Both the position numbers and the translations under genes were made by a program. DNA of 64,000 nt. Source: Zygnema cylindricum (taxonomy: Eukaryota; Streptophyta; Zygnematophyceae; Zygnematales; Zygnemataceae). Shown piece by piece: positions 11,266 through 23,700 of the stretch. Every line of letters starts with the position of its first letter. Position 1 is the stretch's first letter. The stretch covers positions 27,241 through 91,240 of the forward strand of contig JBBHKE010003421.1 of the NCBI GenBank assembly GCA_037447655.1. Reading direction: 5' to 3'. Under the pieces are notes generated by a model, which searched no databases, was not told where the DNA came from, and was given only the letters and a program-made list of their open reading frames with translations.

Positions 11266-12770
11266 TTGTCCAACAAAAGTGTTGACATCGACCAACTACT
11301 CCCGTCCGTCAATAGCGTAAAAAACTACATTATATCTTCGGCGAAAGATACTCGTAGTTTGATCATCCCAAAACTTAGAGAAAATATTGATAACATTATT
11401 TTTTTCGCATTCATGACCGATCTCTGGACCGAGACAATAAAAAGAACCTCATTCATGTTAGTAACCGCTCATTTTATCGGCAAAGAATTTAAATTTTATG
11501 CACGGACGCTTCAAGTCGATCATTTTCCGGAGGAAAAACACACCGCGGAAAATGTTTTAACGACTTTCAAAAATTGTTTAACCAATTTTGAAATGTCTTA
11601 TATTGATCTCTGCGTTGTCGTGATTGATAGTGGCAATAACATGTGTGCGGCTAGATGTCTACCGAGTATGTTTACCTTGCACGGACCATAAAATTGTTAC
11701 AATTGTGACAACGATCTTGAATAAGAGCGGAACTTCCAAAAAAGGCAAATACGATATGGAAGTTCCTGATTTTTTTGATCTAATTGACGCGTGTAAATCA
11801 TTGGTCACGTTTTTCAAACAGAGTGATTTACAAAATATTTTGAAAAACACTTTAAAACAAGAAAACGCAACGAGGTGGAATTCTTTGATCCGAATGCTTA
11901 TGAGTATTTACGATGCATTCAATGAGATATAACTAATCGTCAAGCAAAAAAAAAATTGATACTTTTTGCTTGTATCGATAAGACTCACCTCACCGAACTT
12001 ATACGGTTTTTGGAAAGGTTTCAAGAAGCGACCCTAAAGTTGGAAAAAATCAAAGAACCAACTTTACATATGGTTTTGTTTGAAGTATCGTCTCTCCATA
12101 ACCATTGTAAGTTAAGAAAAACATCTTACAATGACGGTGGAAAAGAATGCCCCACCGATTCCCCAAACTTGCAAAAATTGAAACAACTTTTGGTGAAATT
12201 TGCACTACCGAAGTGGGGCTTTCATGAGTATCATATTGTCGCGGCACTCTTAGATCCCTGACAAAAACAAAAGTTTGAAATAATTGGGGTATCGAAAATC
12301 GAAATTGAAAGCGTAAGGGTCAAACTTGGATAACTTGACAAAAGTTTGAAATAATTGGGGTATCGAAAATCGAAATTGAAAGCGCAAGGGTCAAACTTGG
12401 ATAACTTGCAAACGACCTCGTTGATTTCGGTAGTCCTCAACGTATCAAAAACAATGAAAAAAAATGCAAAAAAAAGACGGTCTCCACAATTTTTTTGGTG
12501 AGAGTGACGACGAAAATAAGGTTCTTATTACCACCGACAAAAAAAACTCTCGTTAACGACGAAATGAAACGTTATTTTGATTTAAAATTAACCAACGACG
12601 AAAGATTAAATTTTAACATACTTGAATGGTGGAAAAAAAAATAAAATGTACGTGCGAAAGATGGAGGATTTCCTATTCTAGCCGGTGTTGCTAGATCTAT
12701 TCTAGCTATTCCGGCTTCTAGCTCCATGTCCGAATGCAATCTTTTGGATGTTAGGAACACGATAACAACG
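11266..12770 (+). pseudogene. hAT transposase, broken
   Basis: Fragments in several frames match the hAT transposase layout. A catalytic-core segment with FMTDLWTETIKRTSFML is at about 11410-11460, an acidic DSGNNM segment near 11625-11645, a CTDHK segment near 11680, and ATRWNSLIRML at about 11866-11898. The C-terminal dimerisation region follows near 12660-12745 (GGFPILAGVARSILAIPASS, then a serine-cysteine stretch). A 71-bp tandem duplication (12271-12341 and 12342-12412) shifts the frame, and stops occur near 11689, 11930 and 12260. The protein would normally bind the terminal repeats and catalyse cut-and-paste transposition; this copy cannot encode it. Confidence 0.85.
12271..12412 (+). 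repeat. 71-bp tandem duplication inside the hAT transposase
   Basis: Two adjacent copies start 'aagtttgaaataattgg' at 12271 and 12342. The homologous place in the hAT copy at 17426 (about 18280) has a single copy, so the duplication is private to this element. Seventy-one is not a multiple of three, so it disrupts the frame. Confidence 0.9.
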
Positions 12771-13683
12771 AAGACGAGCTCACTAGCGGCTTTGTTTGGA
12801 TTTTTTTAGCATTAGCTATATTGTTTTTTTTTCCTTTGAATTTTTTTATTGTATTTCACAATTTTTCTAGTGCTAATTTGCTTTTTTTTAAAGCGGAATG
12901 CTTATTTTTATCAAATTACCAAAGCGTCGTATGTATACCAAATTCAGATTTATAGATTTTGTGTAGTTTTTAAGTTTGAGGTTGAAAATTTGTATAATAG
13001 AGTCGAAAATAGAACGAGGTGTTATTTGTTTATTTCTATATTTGATACTACATTAATTTTTATTTTGCCTATCACAATGTGTTTTTTGCTAATTGATTTT
13101 CCATGTGAAAAACTAAGATTTTTTTTTAAGCATACATAATAAAAACTTTACCTTTTTTGCATAATTCATAACATAGTATCGTAGTCGGAAGAAAAACCGT
13201 CCAAAACATGTAGCAAAAAATTTAGATTTGCGAGAGAAAAAACATTAACATAAGAGTTTAAACATTAATATAAGAGTTACACGCAAAGGGAGATGTACCA
13301 CTACATCGCTCACTGTTATTGGTGTTAATAAGTCGCTACTATTTAGAGTCTTTACTATTTAAAGACGTGGATTACAACCTGCCCGTCTCCTTGTATTAAA
13401 TAATGTTATTAATCACAATTTTTCATTACCAGTAGTAGATGCTTAACGCTAATAACAATGAGCGTTGTAATTTTATACTTTTTCGGTTACGGGCGGGTAC
13501 GGTTAGTTGCGAGAAATCGAGTTTCGGTTAACTTTTATTTTCGTAAACGCCGGTCGGTTAACGGTTAACAATTTTGGAGCGTGATCTAACCGGGTTGGGC
13601 GTCGGTTACTCAGATTTTGAAAAAAAAAAAGCGGTTTGTTTCGGTTATGTAAAATTTTGACTTTTGCGACCTCTATGCCACTG

Positions 13684-16600
13684 CCTCTGTTGCTGGTAAA
13701 CTTGAAATTACTGGATGCCGGCGAAACGCCCAAAAAGAGAAACCTACGGGTGTGGAGAGTCACCGGGTCCAGTCCGTACTAGATATGCTCTTTATTTCGT
13801 ACAGCTGTACAGAAAAGAGTGTCCGATAAGGGCGTTGACACATAAAAGTGAAGTGCGTCGACACGAAAAGCGCACTCAAATTTGATTCCCACTTTCCCAG
13901 TGATAAAGACGGGGGAAATCACGCGAACTTGCTTCCACGTTAAAACGTTGACTATGTGAGCACGGGCTATACCGGGAACAGTGGGAAAAATATACCCAAA
14001 TCAGAGTTATGCATGAATAAGAGTTAATATTTTATTGGCGAAAGGCCGTGAACCCAAATAAGAGTTAATAACACTCATTATTTTTCTACACTAATTATTA
14101 CTTAACGCTTATAGCGATTCAGGGTGTAGCTACCCTAGTTTGCTTGTCGCATATCGACAGCTTTGGAAGCAAAGATACGGAAATTTCACTCTTAAAATTA
14201 TAACTTGTCAAATCTCACTATATCTCGCTTGACTTCCCTCACTTGTCCTCACTGTTTCACTTTCTTATTGTTAGGCGGTTTCTGCCCTTGACTTTTTTCT
14301 TTCGTATTAGCATCCCTTTCAATCGGCCACAACATTTTTGTATTTTTTCCACCCTTGGACGAACGATGACGATGATGATGGTAATGATTNNNNNNNNNNG
14401 ACTCTAACGGGCTATACAGTTTTTTTACTAAACTATTTTCTCTTCATTTTTCTTCTTTTATTGTTATGTTATTAAGCAGAGCGGTATTTTTATTAAATCA
14501 CAAAGAATGAAAGATCATTTTTCACTCATCAAAATGCAAATCTATTTTTTTTTACTTTGATGTTACCAGAAATATTTAGGAATGATATATTTGGGATGAT
14601 TTGTAATAATTGTCTTCTTTTTTTTTTGGAATTCGTATATGTATATATATAAAAATTTATAAAATAAGTAAAATTATGAAAAATTAAAATAAAATAAAAT
14701 AAAAAGTTTTAAAGTGAAAAAAAAAATAACAAAAAAAAAGTTAACGAAAAAAATAAAAGTGTTTAAAAACAAAATACAAAATAATTGTTTTATTTTTAAA
14801 TGAACTAATGAATAAAATATTTAAAAATATATATATGTATATGCTTAAGGTTTTTTTTTTCTTCTGTTAATAATGTTTAGTAGGGTTTATATAGTAAGGA
14901 TTTATAAAGACCATTGTAGTTTCATTTTTTTTTATCTAAACGTAAAACTACTCACTTTTTACTAGAAAGTAAGAAACACTAAATTATTTTTATGGCGAGA
15001 CGAATTATTGTATTGTTATTTTCTTCTTTTTACTTCTCTTTTATCAAATCATTTTTTTGACATATCGGGCAATCTCAGAAAGACGCGAGATGAAAGTGGA
15101 TAACATGGACGAGACTGTGCGAGACTGAGGCAATTTTGAGATTCATGGATCTACAACGACGAGTGAAATGTGAAAAAAAAAATTGTTGAAGTGTTGAGAG
15201 TGAGAGAACCAAATTATAAGATCTAGAAAATATGGTAATGATATTGGAGCGTTAGTTATTCGTCTCTTTTCTTTACCCTAAAAAATCTCTGAAAGAGCAA
15301 AAAAAATTGGCAATAACCATCTTTTTTTAAATGTTGATAAAATTTACGAACAAAATTAAAAAATAGCTTACTAATTTTTATCTTTTTTTTAATTACTTCA
15401 AAATCAAGCATTTAAAAGTTTAAATATCTAATCATATAATAGAACACTAATATCGAACGATGCAAATTGAACATATTATTGTTCAAATTAAATATGTATT
15501 AAAAGAAAAAATATATTCGTTGTAAAAATATGCAAATAATTTCAAACTTTACATATAACTGTTTTTTTTTTAAGTACGTGCATGAAAAACGTGGGACGAA
15601 TATGTTATTTTTTCATGTATTTTGTACGAATATTTTTTAAATCTTGGCATTTATACGAAAAAAACGCAAACTATGGCCAAACAATTTGAAAATTTGTACA
15701 AACATTTTTCAATTTGGCGTGTTTGTATTGTTACTATATACATAAAGCGCAATGTCTTGAAAAGTGGGTGTTGAAAATCAAAAACAAAATGTAAAATTTT
15801 AGATGTTCGATTATAACATCATGTAATTATGTACAACTAGATGTTGGATTCTAATACCATATAATTATATACAACTTCAATATTGATCAAACTGTGTGCA
15901 CGCCTATCGTAAAAATACTAACCATGTTGTCTTTTCGTTTGCTCATAAAAGAATCCCTATTGACCAAAAGAATAAAAAAATGACCATAGCTTTTATTTCG
16001 AACCTCTCAAAATGAACAACGATGTGTACGATCCAATTATTGTATCAAAAATTTTTTTTTTCCGAAAATTTTACAAATGAATTGGCCACATAATTAATTA
16101 TAAGTTATTTCTGTTAATGTGTTATATAAACTTTCATTATGCAACATGACCGTAGTTAAAAACATTATTATTGTTCATTTGTGTTTTTCACACACTAAGT
16201 AAATGTTTCGAAAAAACCATAAATGTTTTAAAGCATCTCTCGATATAACCTATAAGTACCTTGTTTGTATTGCGAGATAATATATAGTAAATTGTGTTGA
16301 AAATAGTTAATGAGCTATATATTGTAACGTTTTAACTTTACATTCAGTGCAATAATATAGCTCAAATCGAAATTCAACTTTATTTAATTCAATACGACAA
16401 AAAACTTTTTTTTTTCACCCTCCAAAGTCGTCTTGCAAAGTAAATGAAACTATCACTACCACACTGCCCGCAATTGAAGTTCGATATTGGGATTTTATTC
16501 GGTGTAGATTCGTATTTCACAATAGTTTCACATGATTGATTTGAGGTTGTAAATATTTGTTGTGTATGTCTCAAGTATGGTTTTTCTTTTTGAGGTTTTA

Positions 16601-17417
16601 GGTGGGTCCAAATGTAGATTAAATTCATCAATTATTTAATACTATATCGCCAATACTATCGGCAGTTTTCTTCGGTGGTCATTATAAGATGTTTGAACAA
16701 AACCTCTCTCATTTTTTTTGTCTTCAATTTTTTCGTCGTATTCTTACAGAAAGTTAGAGTATAGGGTCAACTTTGCAATTTTCCATGTAAGGATCCAACA
16801 CTAATCTGTTTGGTATAACGATCAAATCATTTTTTTCAATCCGTTTATTACCATTCAGTTTGTTTGTTTCTACATCCTCAAAATGTTTATCATCGCGCTT
16901 ACTTAATGGAGCTTTCATTGTAGTTAATGACGTTGTTTACTTTAGTTGTTGTTTCGGAAGAGGCCACCAGGTTAGTTCGTTGGAATCTAACGGATTGGTT
17001 TGGTTCATAGATTCTAAATCAGTTAAGCCATTTAGTTTGGTTTCGACTAACTTAGAGCCTAATGTAATTGAATTGAACATAATAAATTGCTCAATTTCGG
17101 CTAGTATTTCTACCTCTTGAACCAAAGGAAAGTGAACTTTTTCATATCGCGTAACCAACAGACATCAAGTGCAATATTCTATAACAATCCACATTTTATA
17201 ATCCGTCTATATGATACGCATTTTGTATGATAGCATGGGATTTTCCAAGTTGATGCGATAAGCTTTTTGGAATTAGTTAAACACATGGACTTTGTTGTTT
17301 TTTAGCAACATAAAAATATTGTATGTCACCCGTCCCATTGTATCGCATTGCATGGTATTAAAACTAGTGTATTGCCTCTCAGGATATAAACTATTGTATC
17401 GCGTAGGCACATCATAG
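13684..17417. other. Long AT-rich spacer with an assembly gap
   Basis: No gene is recognised. Ten Ns occupy 14390-14399. Much of 14400-16400 is extremely AT-rich with A and T runs. A right-end motif of the TA-flanked MITE family (GCGATTCAGGGTG followed by TA) lies at about 14115-14130, without an identified partner. Open frames at 16389-16631, 16860-17120 and 16937-17158 have no recognised domain. Confidence 0.5.
14390..14399. other. Assembly gap (10 N)
   Basis: A run of ten N separates 'gatgatggtaatgatt' from 'gactctaacgggc'. Its true size is unknown. Confidence 0.99.
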
Positions 17418-19764
17418 CCAGAAATCAGAAATCGCCAAATTTTGGGGCCGGGCGGTTGTGGGCGGTTGTTTCACCAGAAAAAAAAAAGTCGGTTACGGTC
17501 GGTTAACCAAAAAACCAAAAAAATAAAGATTTTGTACAGTCCATACAATCCAACATTATTGTGCTTTGTATTATTTGGTATCGTGGAAGTACGTGACATC
17601 ATGATTAGCTCCGCAAATCTGACATGGTAGTAACACTATTCATTTCGCAAATCTTAGGGAACGCGATAAATCGTAATTATAGGCTTATTCATACGTCATG
17701 CATTATTGCAAAGTGATAATTATGCATTTTATATTGTGTTTCCAAAAATATATCATATTATTATATCAATGTCATGCGACATGTAGTAATTATTGGTTAA
17801 TAAATCGGTTAAAATCAAATTATCACGTCAATTTTCCACGAGAAATCGTTGAAAAACACTTTAAAACAAGAAAACGCATCGTGGTGGAATTCTTTGCTCC
17901 GAATGCTTAAGAGTATTTATGATGCATTCAATGAGATAGGACCAATCGCTCAAAGAAAAAATAAATTGATACTTTTTGCTTGTATCGATAAGACTCACCT
18001 TACCGAATTTATACGATTTTTGGAAAGGTTTGAATAAGCGACCCTAAAGTTGGAAAATTTCAAAGAACCAACTTTACAATTGGTTTTGTTTGAACTATCG
18101 TCTCTCCATTACCATTGTAAGGTAAGAAAAACGTCTTACAATGACGGTGAAAAAGAATGCCCCTCCGATTCCCTAAACTTCAAAAAATTGAAACAACTTT
18201 TTGTGAAATTTGCACTACCGAAGTGGGGCCTTCATGAGTATCATATTGTCGCGGCTCCGTCAGATCCCCGACAAAAACAAAAGCTTAAAACAATTGGGGT
18301 ATCGAAAACCGAAATTGAAAGCGCAAGGGTCAAACTTCGAGAACTCGCAAACGTCCTCGGTGAAGACGTTGATTTCGGTAGTCTTCAACGTATCACAAAA
18401 AAACGAAAAACATCGCAAAGTAAAGACGGTTTCCACAAGTTGTTTGGTGAAAGCGATGACGAAAATGAGGTTCTTATTACCACCGAAAAAAAAACGCTCG
18501 TTAACGACAAAATGAATCGTTATTTTGATTTAAAATTAACCAACGACGAAAAATTGAACTTTAACATACTTGAACGGTGGGAAAAAATATATATATATAT
18601 ATACATGCGAAAGATGGAGGATTTCCTATTCTAGCCGGTGTTGCTAGATCTATTCTAGCTATTCCGGCTTCTAGCTCCATGTCCGAATGCAATTTTTCGG
18701 ATGTCGGAACACGGTAACAACGAAGAGGAGCTCACTAGCGGCTTCAATTGTTGGTGATATTTTGTGTGTTAGATCCAACTGAGATCTTTTAAATGCTAGT
18801 TTTTTTATTTTGTTTTGTTTTCTAATTATTGTTATTTTTTTAGTATTAGTTATATTGTTTTTTTTTCCTTTGAAATTTTTGTTGTATTTCACAATTTTTC
18901 TAGTTTTATTTTGCTTTTTATTTTAAACCGGAATGCTTATTTTTATCAAATAACCAAAGCGTCGTACGTATACCAAATTTAGATTTATAGATTTTGTGTA
19001 GTTTTTAAGTTTGAGGCTGAGAATTTGTATAATAGAGTCGAAAATAGAACGAGGTTGTTATTTGCTTATTTCTATGTTTGATACAACAAAATAATTTTTG
19101 TTTTTTTTTGCCTATCACATTGTGTGTTTTGCTAATTGATTTTCCATGTGAAAAACTAAGATTTTTTTTTTTTAAGCATACATAATAATAACTTTACCTT
19201 TTTTTGCGTAATTCATAACATAGTATCGTAGTCGAAAGAAAAACCGTCCAAAACATGTAGCGAAAAATTTAGATATGCGAGAGAAAAAACATTAACATAA
19301 GAGTTCAAACATTAATATAAGAGTTACACGCAAAATTATAATGATTAAGACTAAGAGTTACACGCAAATGGAGATGTACCACTACATCGCTCATTGGTAT
19401 TAGTTTTAATAAGTCGCTACTATTTATGGTCTTTACTATTTAAAGACGTGGATTACAACCTGCCACGTCTCCTTATATTAAATAGTGTTATTAATCATAA
19501 TTTTTCATTAACAGTAATAGATGCTTAACGCTAATAACAATGAGCGTTGTAATTTTGTACTTTTTCGGCTACGGGTGGGTACGGTTAGTTGCGAGAAATC
19601 AAGTTTCGGTTAACTTTTATTTTCGAAAACGCCGGTCGGTTAACGGTTAACAATTTTGGAGCGTGACATAACCCCGTCGGGCGTCGGTTACTCAGATTTT
19701 GAAAAAAAAAAACGGTCGGTTTCGGTTATGTAAATTTTTGACTTTTTCGAACTCTGCCAGAAAT
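17418..19764 (+). mobile_element. hAT transposon copy 2, internally deleted
   Basis: The element 17426-19756 lies between exact 8-bp repeats CCAGAAAT (17418-17425 and 19757-19764). Its ends are CAGAAATCGCCAAA and, inverted, CAGAGTTCGAAAAA. Bases 17436-17770 match copy 1 from about 10650, and matching resumes at about 17845 with copy 1 position 11838. Most of the catalytic-core coding region is therefore missing. The 3' half runs parallel to copy 1 at roughly nine bases in ten by eye. Confidence 0.88.
17849..18715 (+). pseudogene. hAT transposase C-terminal half
   Basis: An open frame from 18050 to 18634 (about 194 codons) covers the region before the dimerisation domain. The preceding short frame (17849-18037) carries WWNSLLRMLKSIYDAFNEIG and ends in a stop. 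The dimerisation segment, with GVARSILAIPASSS, is read in another frame near 18620-18690, after an AT microsatellite at 18587-18602 that probably caused the shift. The N-terminal catalytic region is absent, so the copy is non-autonomous. Confidence 0.82.
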
Positions 19765-20747
19765 TGAAAACATTATTCCCCTACATCGGATCGAGGCCTG
19801 CCGATGCGTTTACGAAACGTCATCAGTGCGCAGATACATCCGCTACCGATGCAACATGATACGCTTCCTACAAACTGACAGTAAATAACACCAAGCCAAG
19901 CTCTACCAACGACCTCCCTTGGAAACGGGTAGTCCACAAACAGGCACATGCGAAAGCTGTGTGTGGACCAGATAATCAGTGTGTAGTCGGCTGAAAATCC
20001 CACGCCTAAAATAGTACTGATATGTTGTAAGGTACGGGAAAACCATGATGATTGATGAACGATGAGCCGTACGGCCTACGTAGATAGACGCGGCTATCCA
20101 AGGAAAGGCCACAACGTCGAGATTTCTGAAGCCAAAAAGTACCGTAGAACGGGACAACGCGCTAATCACAGTATGCACATATGTATAGAATCAGTACCCT
20201 ATTGTCCAGATCCGCCTAGCCACACGAGGCTACCGGGTATCCACGTCCACCCCGGTCATCCAAGAAATCGATTACAGAATTAGTGTTTCTTACGGACTGC
20301 TCCAGCGAATCGGTGGAGTTTAATTTGGTCTACAAATGTGAACGGATGCTGTTACCCGCAAACTGTACGGAATTGAAATTTCGCAAAATGCTTACAACCT
20401 ATCCATTGACGCTGACGTCGGTGACCGAAAACAGTACTTGGCAAGTTCCGACCTTCAGAACCTGTCTGCGAAATCGAGCTTCCCATGCCTTCTCCTCTGA
20501 ACGTGACATCCGTGGTCGCTCCAGTATATACCTGTAAACAGGCAGATTTGACATTTGAAAATTTACAACTTCTCAGCAGCTGCTGTACTTCAGCTGCTTG
20601 TATAGAAATCTGTAGTTCCGAACTCTACAGTAGTCTTGGAAGCATTGTACAGAATATAGGCAAAAAAAATTAGTCATCTCGACTCTGTTACTAAATACAA
20701 TTATTTAGTATTTTTATTTTCATCTCTAGTCTCACCTGACCAGAAAC
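19765..20747. other. Region upstream of the glycine decarboxylase gene
   Basis: Less AT-rich than the flanking transposons and containing short open frames on both strands (20062-20283, 20283-20537, 19903-20178 on the - strand). None shows a recognisable domain. The last part, directly before the ATG at 20748, should hold the promoter and 5' untranslated region; no specific motif is assigned. Confidence 0.4.
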
Positions 20748-23700
20748 ATGGCGGGTGGACGTCCTGTGTCTCGGCTTCTATGGTCAGCTAATCTTATCAG
20801 ACGATCTGTTGCCAAACAGAATAATGCCATGTCATCTCCACACGTGTCAGCTCCTGCAGTGAACTCTACTGGAACTCCAGGAACTGGTTCTATGTCAGTT
20901 ATGTCAAAGTCTTTCAGTTTTGGACAGATGAGGTCAAGCTCAGGTATTGCGAGTGTTGGAATGATTCGCAGCCTTCCGATGAGCTCAGCATTATTGCGAC
21001 AGGCAAGAACAATCTCAGTGGAAGCTTTGAGACCGAGTGACACTTTTCCTCGAAGACATAACAGTTTGACTCCCGAAGAATCTCAGAAAATGGCTGAAAT
21101 CTGTGGATTTGAAAGCATGGATGCTTTGATTGAAGCAACAGTTCCTAAGTCTATTAAGAGACCACCAATGAACTTAGGAAAGTACGACAAAGGCTTCACA
21201 GAGAGTGAGATGTTGTCTGATTTCAAGGCCATGGCGTCTAAAAACAAGGTGTTGAAATCATTTATCGGGATGGGTTATTATAACACTTTCGTTCCTCCTC
21301 CGATTCTTCGCAACATTATGGAAAATCCAGGCTGGTATACTCAGTATACTCCTTACCAAGCTGAAATCGCTCAGGGAAGGTTGGAGTCTCTCCTCAATTT
21401 CCAAACTTTGGTCACTGACTTAACCGGTATGCCTATGTCAAATGCTTCTCTTTTGGATGAGGGAACTGCTGCGGCGGAAGCCATGGCTATGTGTTCCTCT
21501 ATCTCTCGAGGCAAGAAAAAGACTTTCCTTATTGCCTCTAACTGCCATCCTCAAACCATTGGCGTGTGTGAGACAAGAGCAGATGGTCTTGGTATGAAAG
21601 TGGCTGTAGGAGATTTCAAATCCTTTGATTTGAGTGACAAGGATATTTGTGGAGTGCTCTTGCAGTATCCTGCTACAGACGGTTCGATTGAGAATTACGA
21701 AGAATTTATCAAGACGGCACATTCTCATGGAGTGAAGGTTGTTGTGGCGACCGACTTATTAGCTCTTACTGTGTTGAAACCACCTGGTGAAATTGGAGCT
21801 GATATGGTGGTGGGATCGGCTCAGCGTTTCGGTGTTCCAATGGGGTATGGTGGCCCACATGCGGCTTTCCTGGCAACTTCACAAGAGTACAAGAGACTTA
21901 TGCCTGGACGTATTATTGGAGTCAGTGTTGATTCCCAAGGGAAGCCCGCCCTTCGTATGGCAATGCAAACTAGAGAGCAACACATTCGACGAGATAAAGC
22001 CACAAGCAATATTTGCACTGCTCAGGTCTGTCTCTCTTGCCTTTGTCTTGCCTTGTTTACTCTTTTTTGTCACCATTTTTTTTTTTTAATGTTCTGTTTT
22101 CTATGGAATATGCCTAAGTTTCATGTGGTTTTTAGCAACACATTCGACGAGATGAAGGCCACCAGCAGTACTTGCATTGTCTGCATTTTTCTTTACCCTT
22201 TTGGTTTCTAATGACTAATGGTTCAATGAACGGTCCTCAATGTTTCTACTTAGTATGACTTGTGATTTTTATGTCTAACAGAGTCTTCTGCTGTTTCACG
22301 CTGATGATGGACGGATATTACTTTTTTGCTGTCTTCCATATTGACTTGTGCCTGGTTGTTTCCGGTTCGCTTTTGGAATTTGTGGACTTGTCAAGATGCC
22401 GACTTTTGTGCATTCTACATTTTCCTCCATTCTGACAAATAGTATCTGAACCTAGTAATTGTTTTGACTTTTCTACCTTTGATTGGCTTTTAAAATACGA
22501 ATGGCATTTGAACTCATAAGTTTTTTGAAGTTTTTAACTTTTTTTCCGTAGTATCTTCAATTTACCTCCGTTTTGACAAATAGCGTTCTGTCTATTGCAG
22601 GCTCTCTTGGCCAATATGGCCGCAATGTATGCTGTTTACCATGGTCCGGCTGGTTTGAAGGAGATTGCTGAGAGAGCCCATGGTCTTGCAGCTGTATTTG
22701 CAAATGGCGTTGGGAAATTGGGTGTTGGCGAGGTTGCGTCAGCGCCCTTTTTTGACACCGTCAAAGTGGTTGTTCCTGGAAAGGCTAAGGCCGTGGCTGA
22801 AGCTGCGGTAAAGGACGGGCTAAACTTGAGAATCGTTGATGATGATACGGTATGTTCTTCATTTCTCCCAGCTGTTTGTAGGTGACGTAGGAGTGATTCA
22901 TTAACTGTAAGTTTAGTGGTTTTTTTCTGATTTTGTTTTCCGCAAATTAGAGAGTGAGGCATATCTGTGACCCATACAGACTTTTTAAAGTAACTTGTAG
23001 GTGGTTTATTCTGATTTTGTAATTTGTATTGTGTTACGCGCTAGAATATTGTGAACCATTGTGATGTAAGTGGAAAACCAAATTAATGATGTATCTCTGA
23101 TTACAGCAGGATACTGTTTCTGCAGGTCTTGTAAGTAGCTAATGCAGTTTGTTTTTTGTTTTCAACAGATCACCGTTTCATTTGATGAGACTACAAGGTT
23201 GTCTGATGTAGACCTCCTCTTCAAGGCGTTTGCCCTCGGGAAGGAGGTAAACACTTGTTATTGTAGTCTTGCTGGTTTTCGTCACCTCATGGAACTTCCA
23301 CAAGACTTTTCTTGGTGGATTTTTGCTCTCTTTTTTCATTGTAGTGCATTCAACCTGGTGCTAGCTGGTGAAGGTTGGATTGATGTGTGATTGAGTGGTA
23401 AATGTAATGCAACTTAATTCTTCATCAGTGAAATTATGTCCTTTCTTATTGTTTTCCTGCGTGAGCTATAACTTTTGATTAATGGTGCCAGTGCTTTACC
23501 AAATTATTGCCCTCCATAGTATCATTACTTTACCCTAAATTATTTCTTGTACTGCTTTTTCTGGTCTAAATTTGGGACTGTCAAATTGCAGGTGGGCTTT
23601 TCTGCTGAAAGCCTTGCCCCAGAGACATCAGCCAAGTTGCCTGCAAGCAGTCTTCGGAATTCTTCTTACCTCACTCATCCCGTCTTTAACATGTGAGTAT

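Larger units (their letters stand above)
10578..13683 (+). mobile_element. hAT transposon copy 1, decayed
   Basis: The element 10586-13675 is bounded by imperfect inverted ends (CTGAGGTCGCAAA left, TAGAGGTCGCAAA right when inverted) and by the 8-bp repeats TGCCACTA/TGCCACTG (10578-10585 and 13676-13683). It encloses a broken hAT transposase. Its 3' 1.4 kb is closely similar to the copy at 17426. Its left target duplication starts four bases after that of the neighbouring MITE, so two hAT-class insertions sit side by side. Confidence 0.88.

Noticed and set aside
20732-21043. 103-codon minus-strand frame opposite exon 1 of glycine decarboxylase
   Set aside because: Shadow of the strongly conserved coding exon on the other strand.
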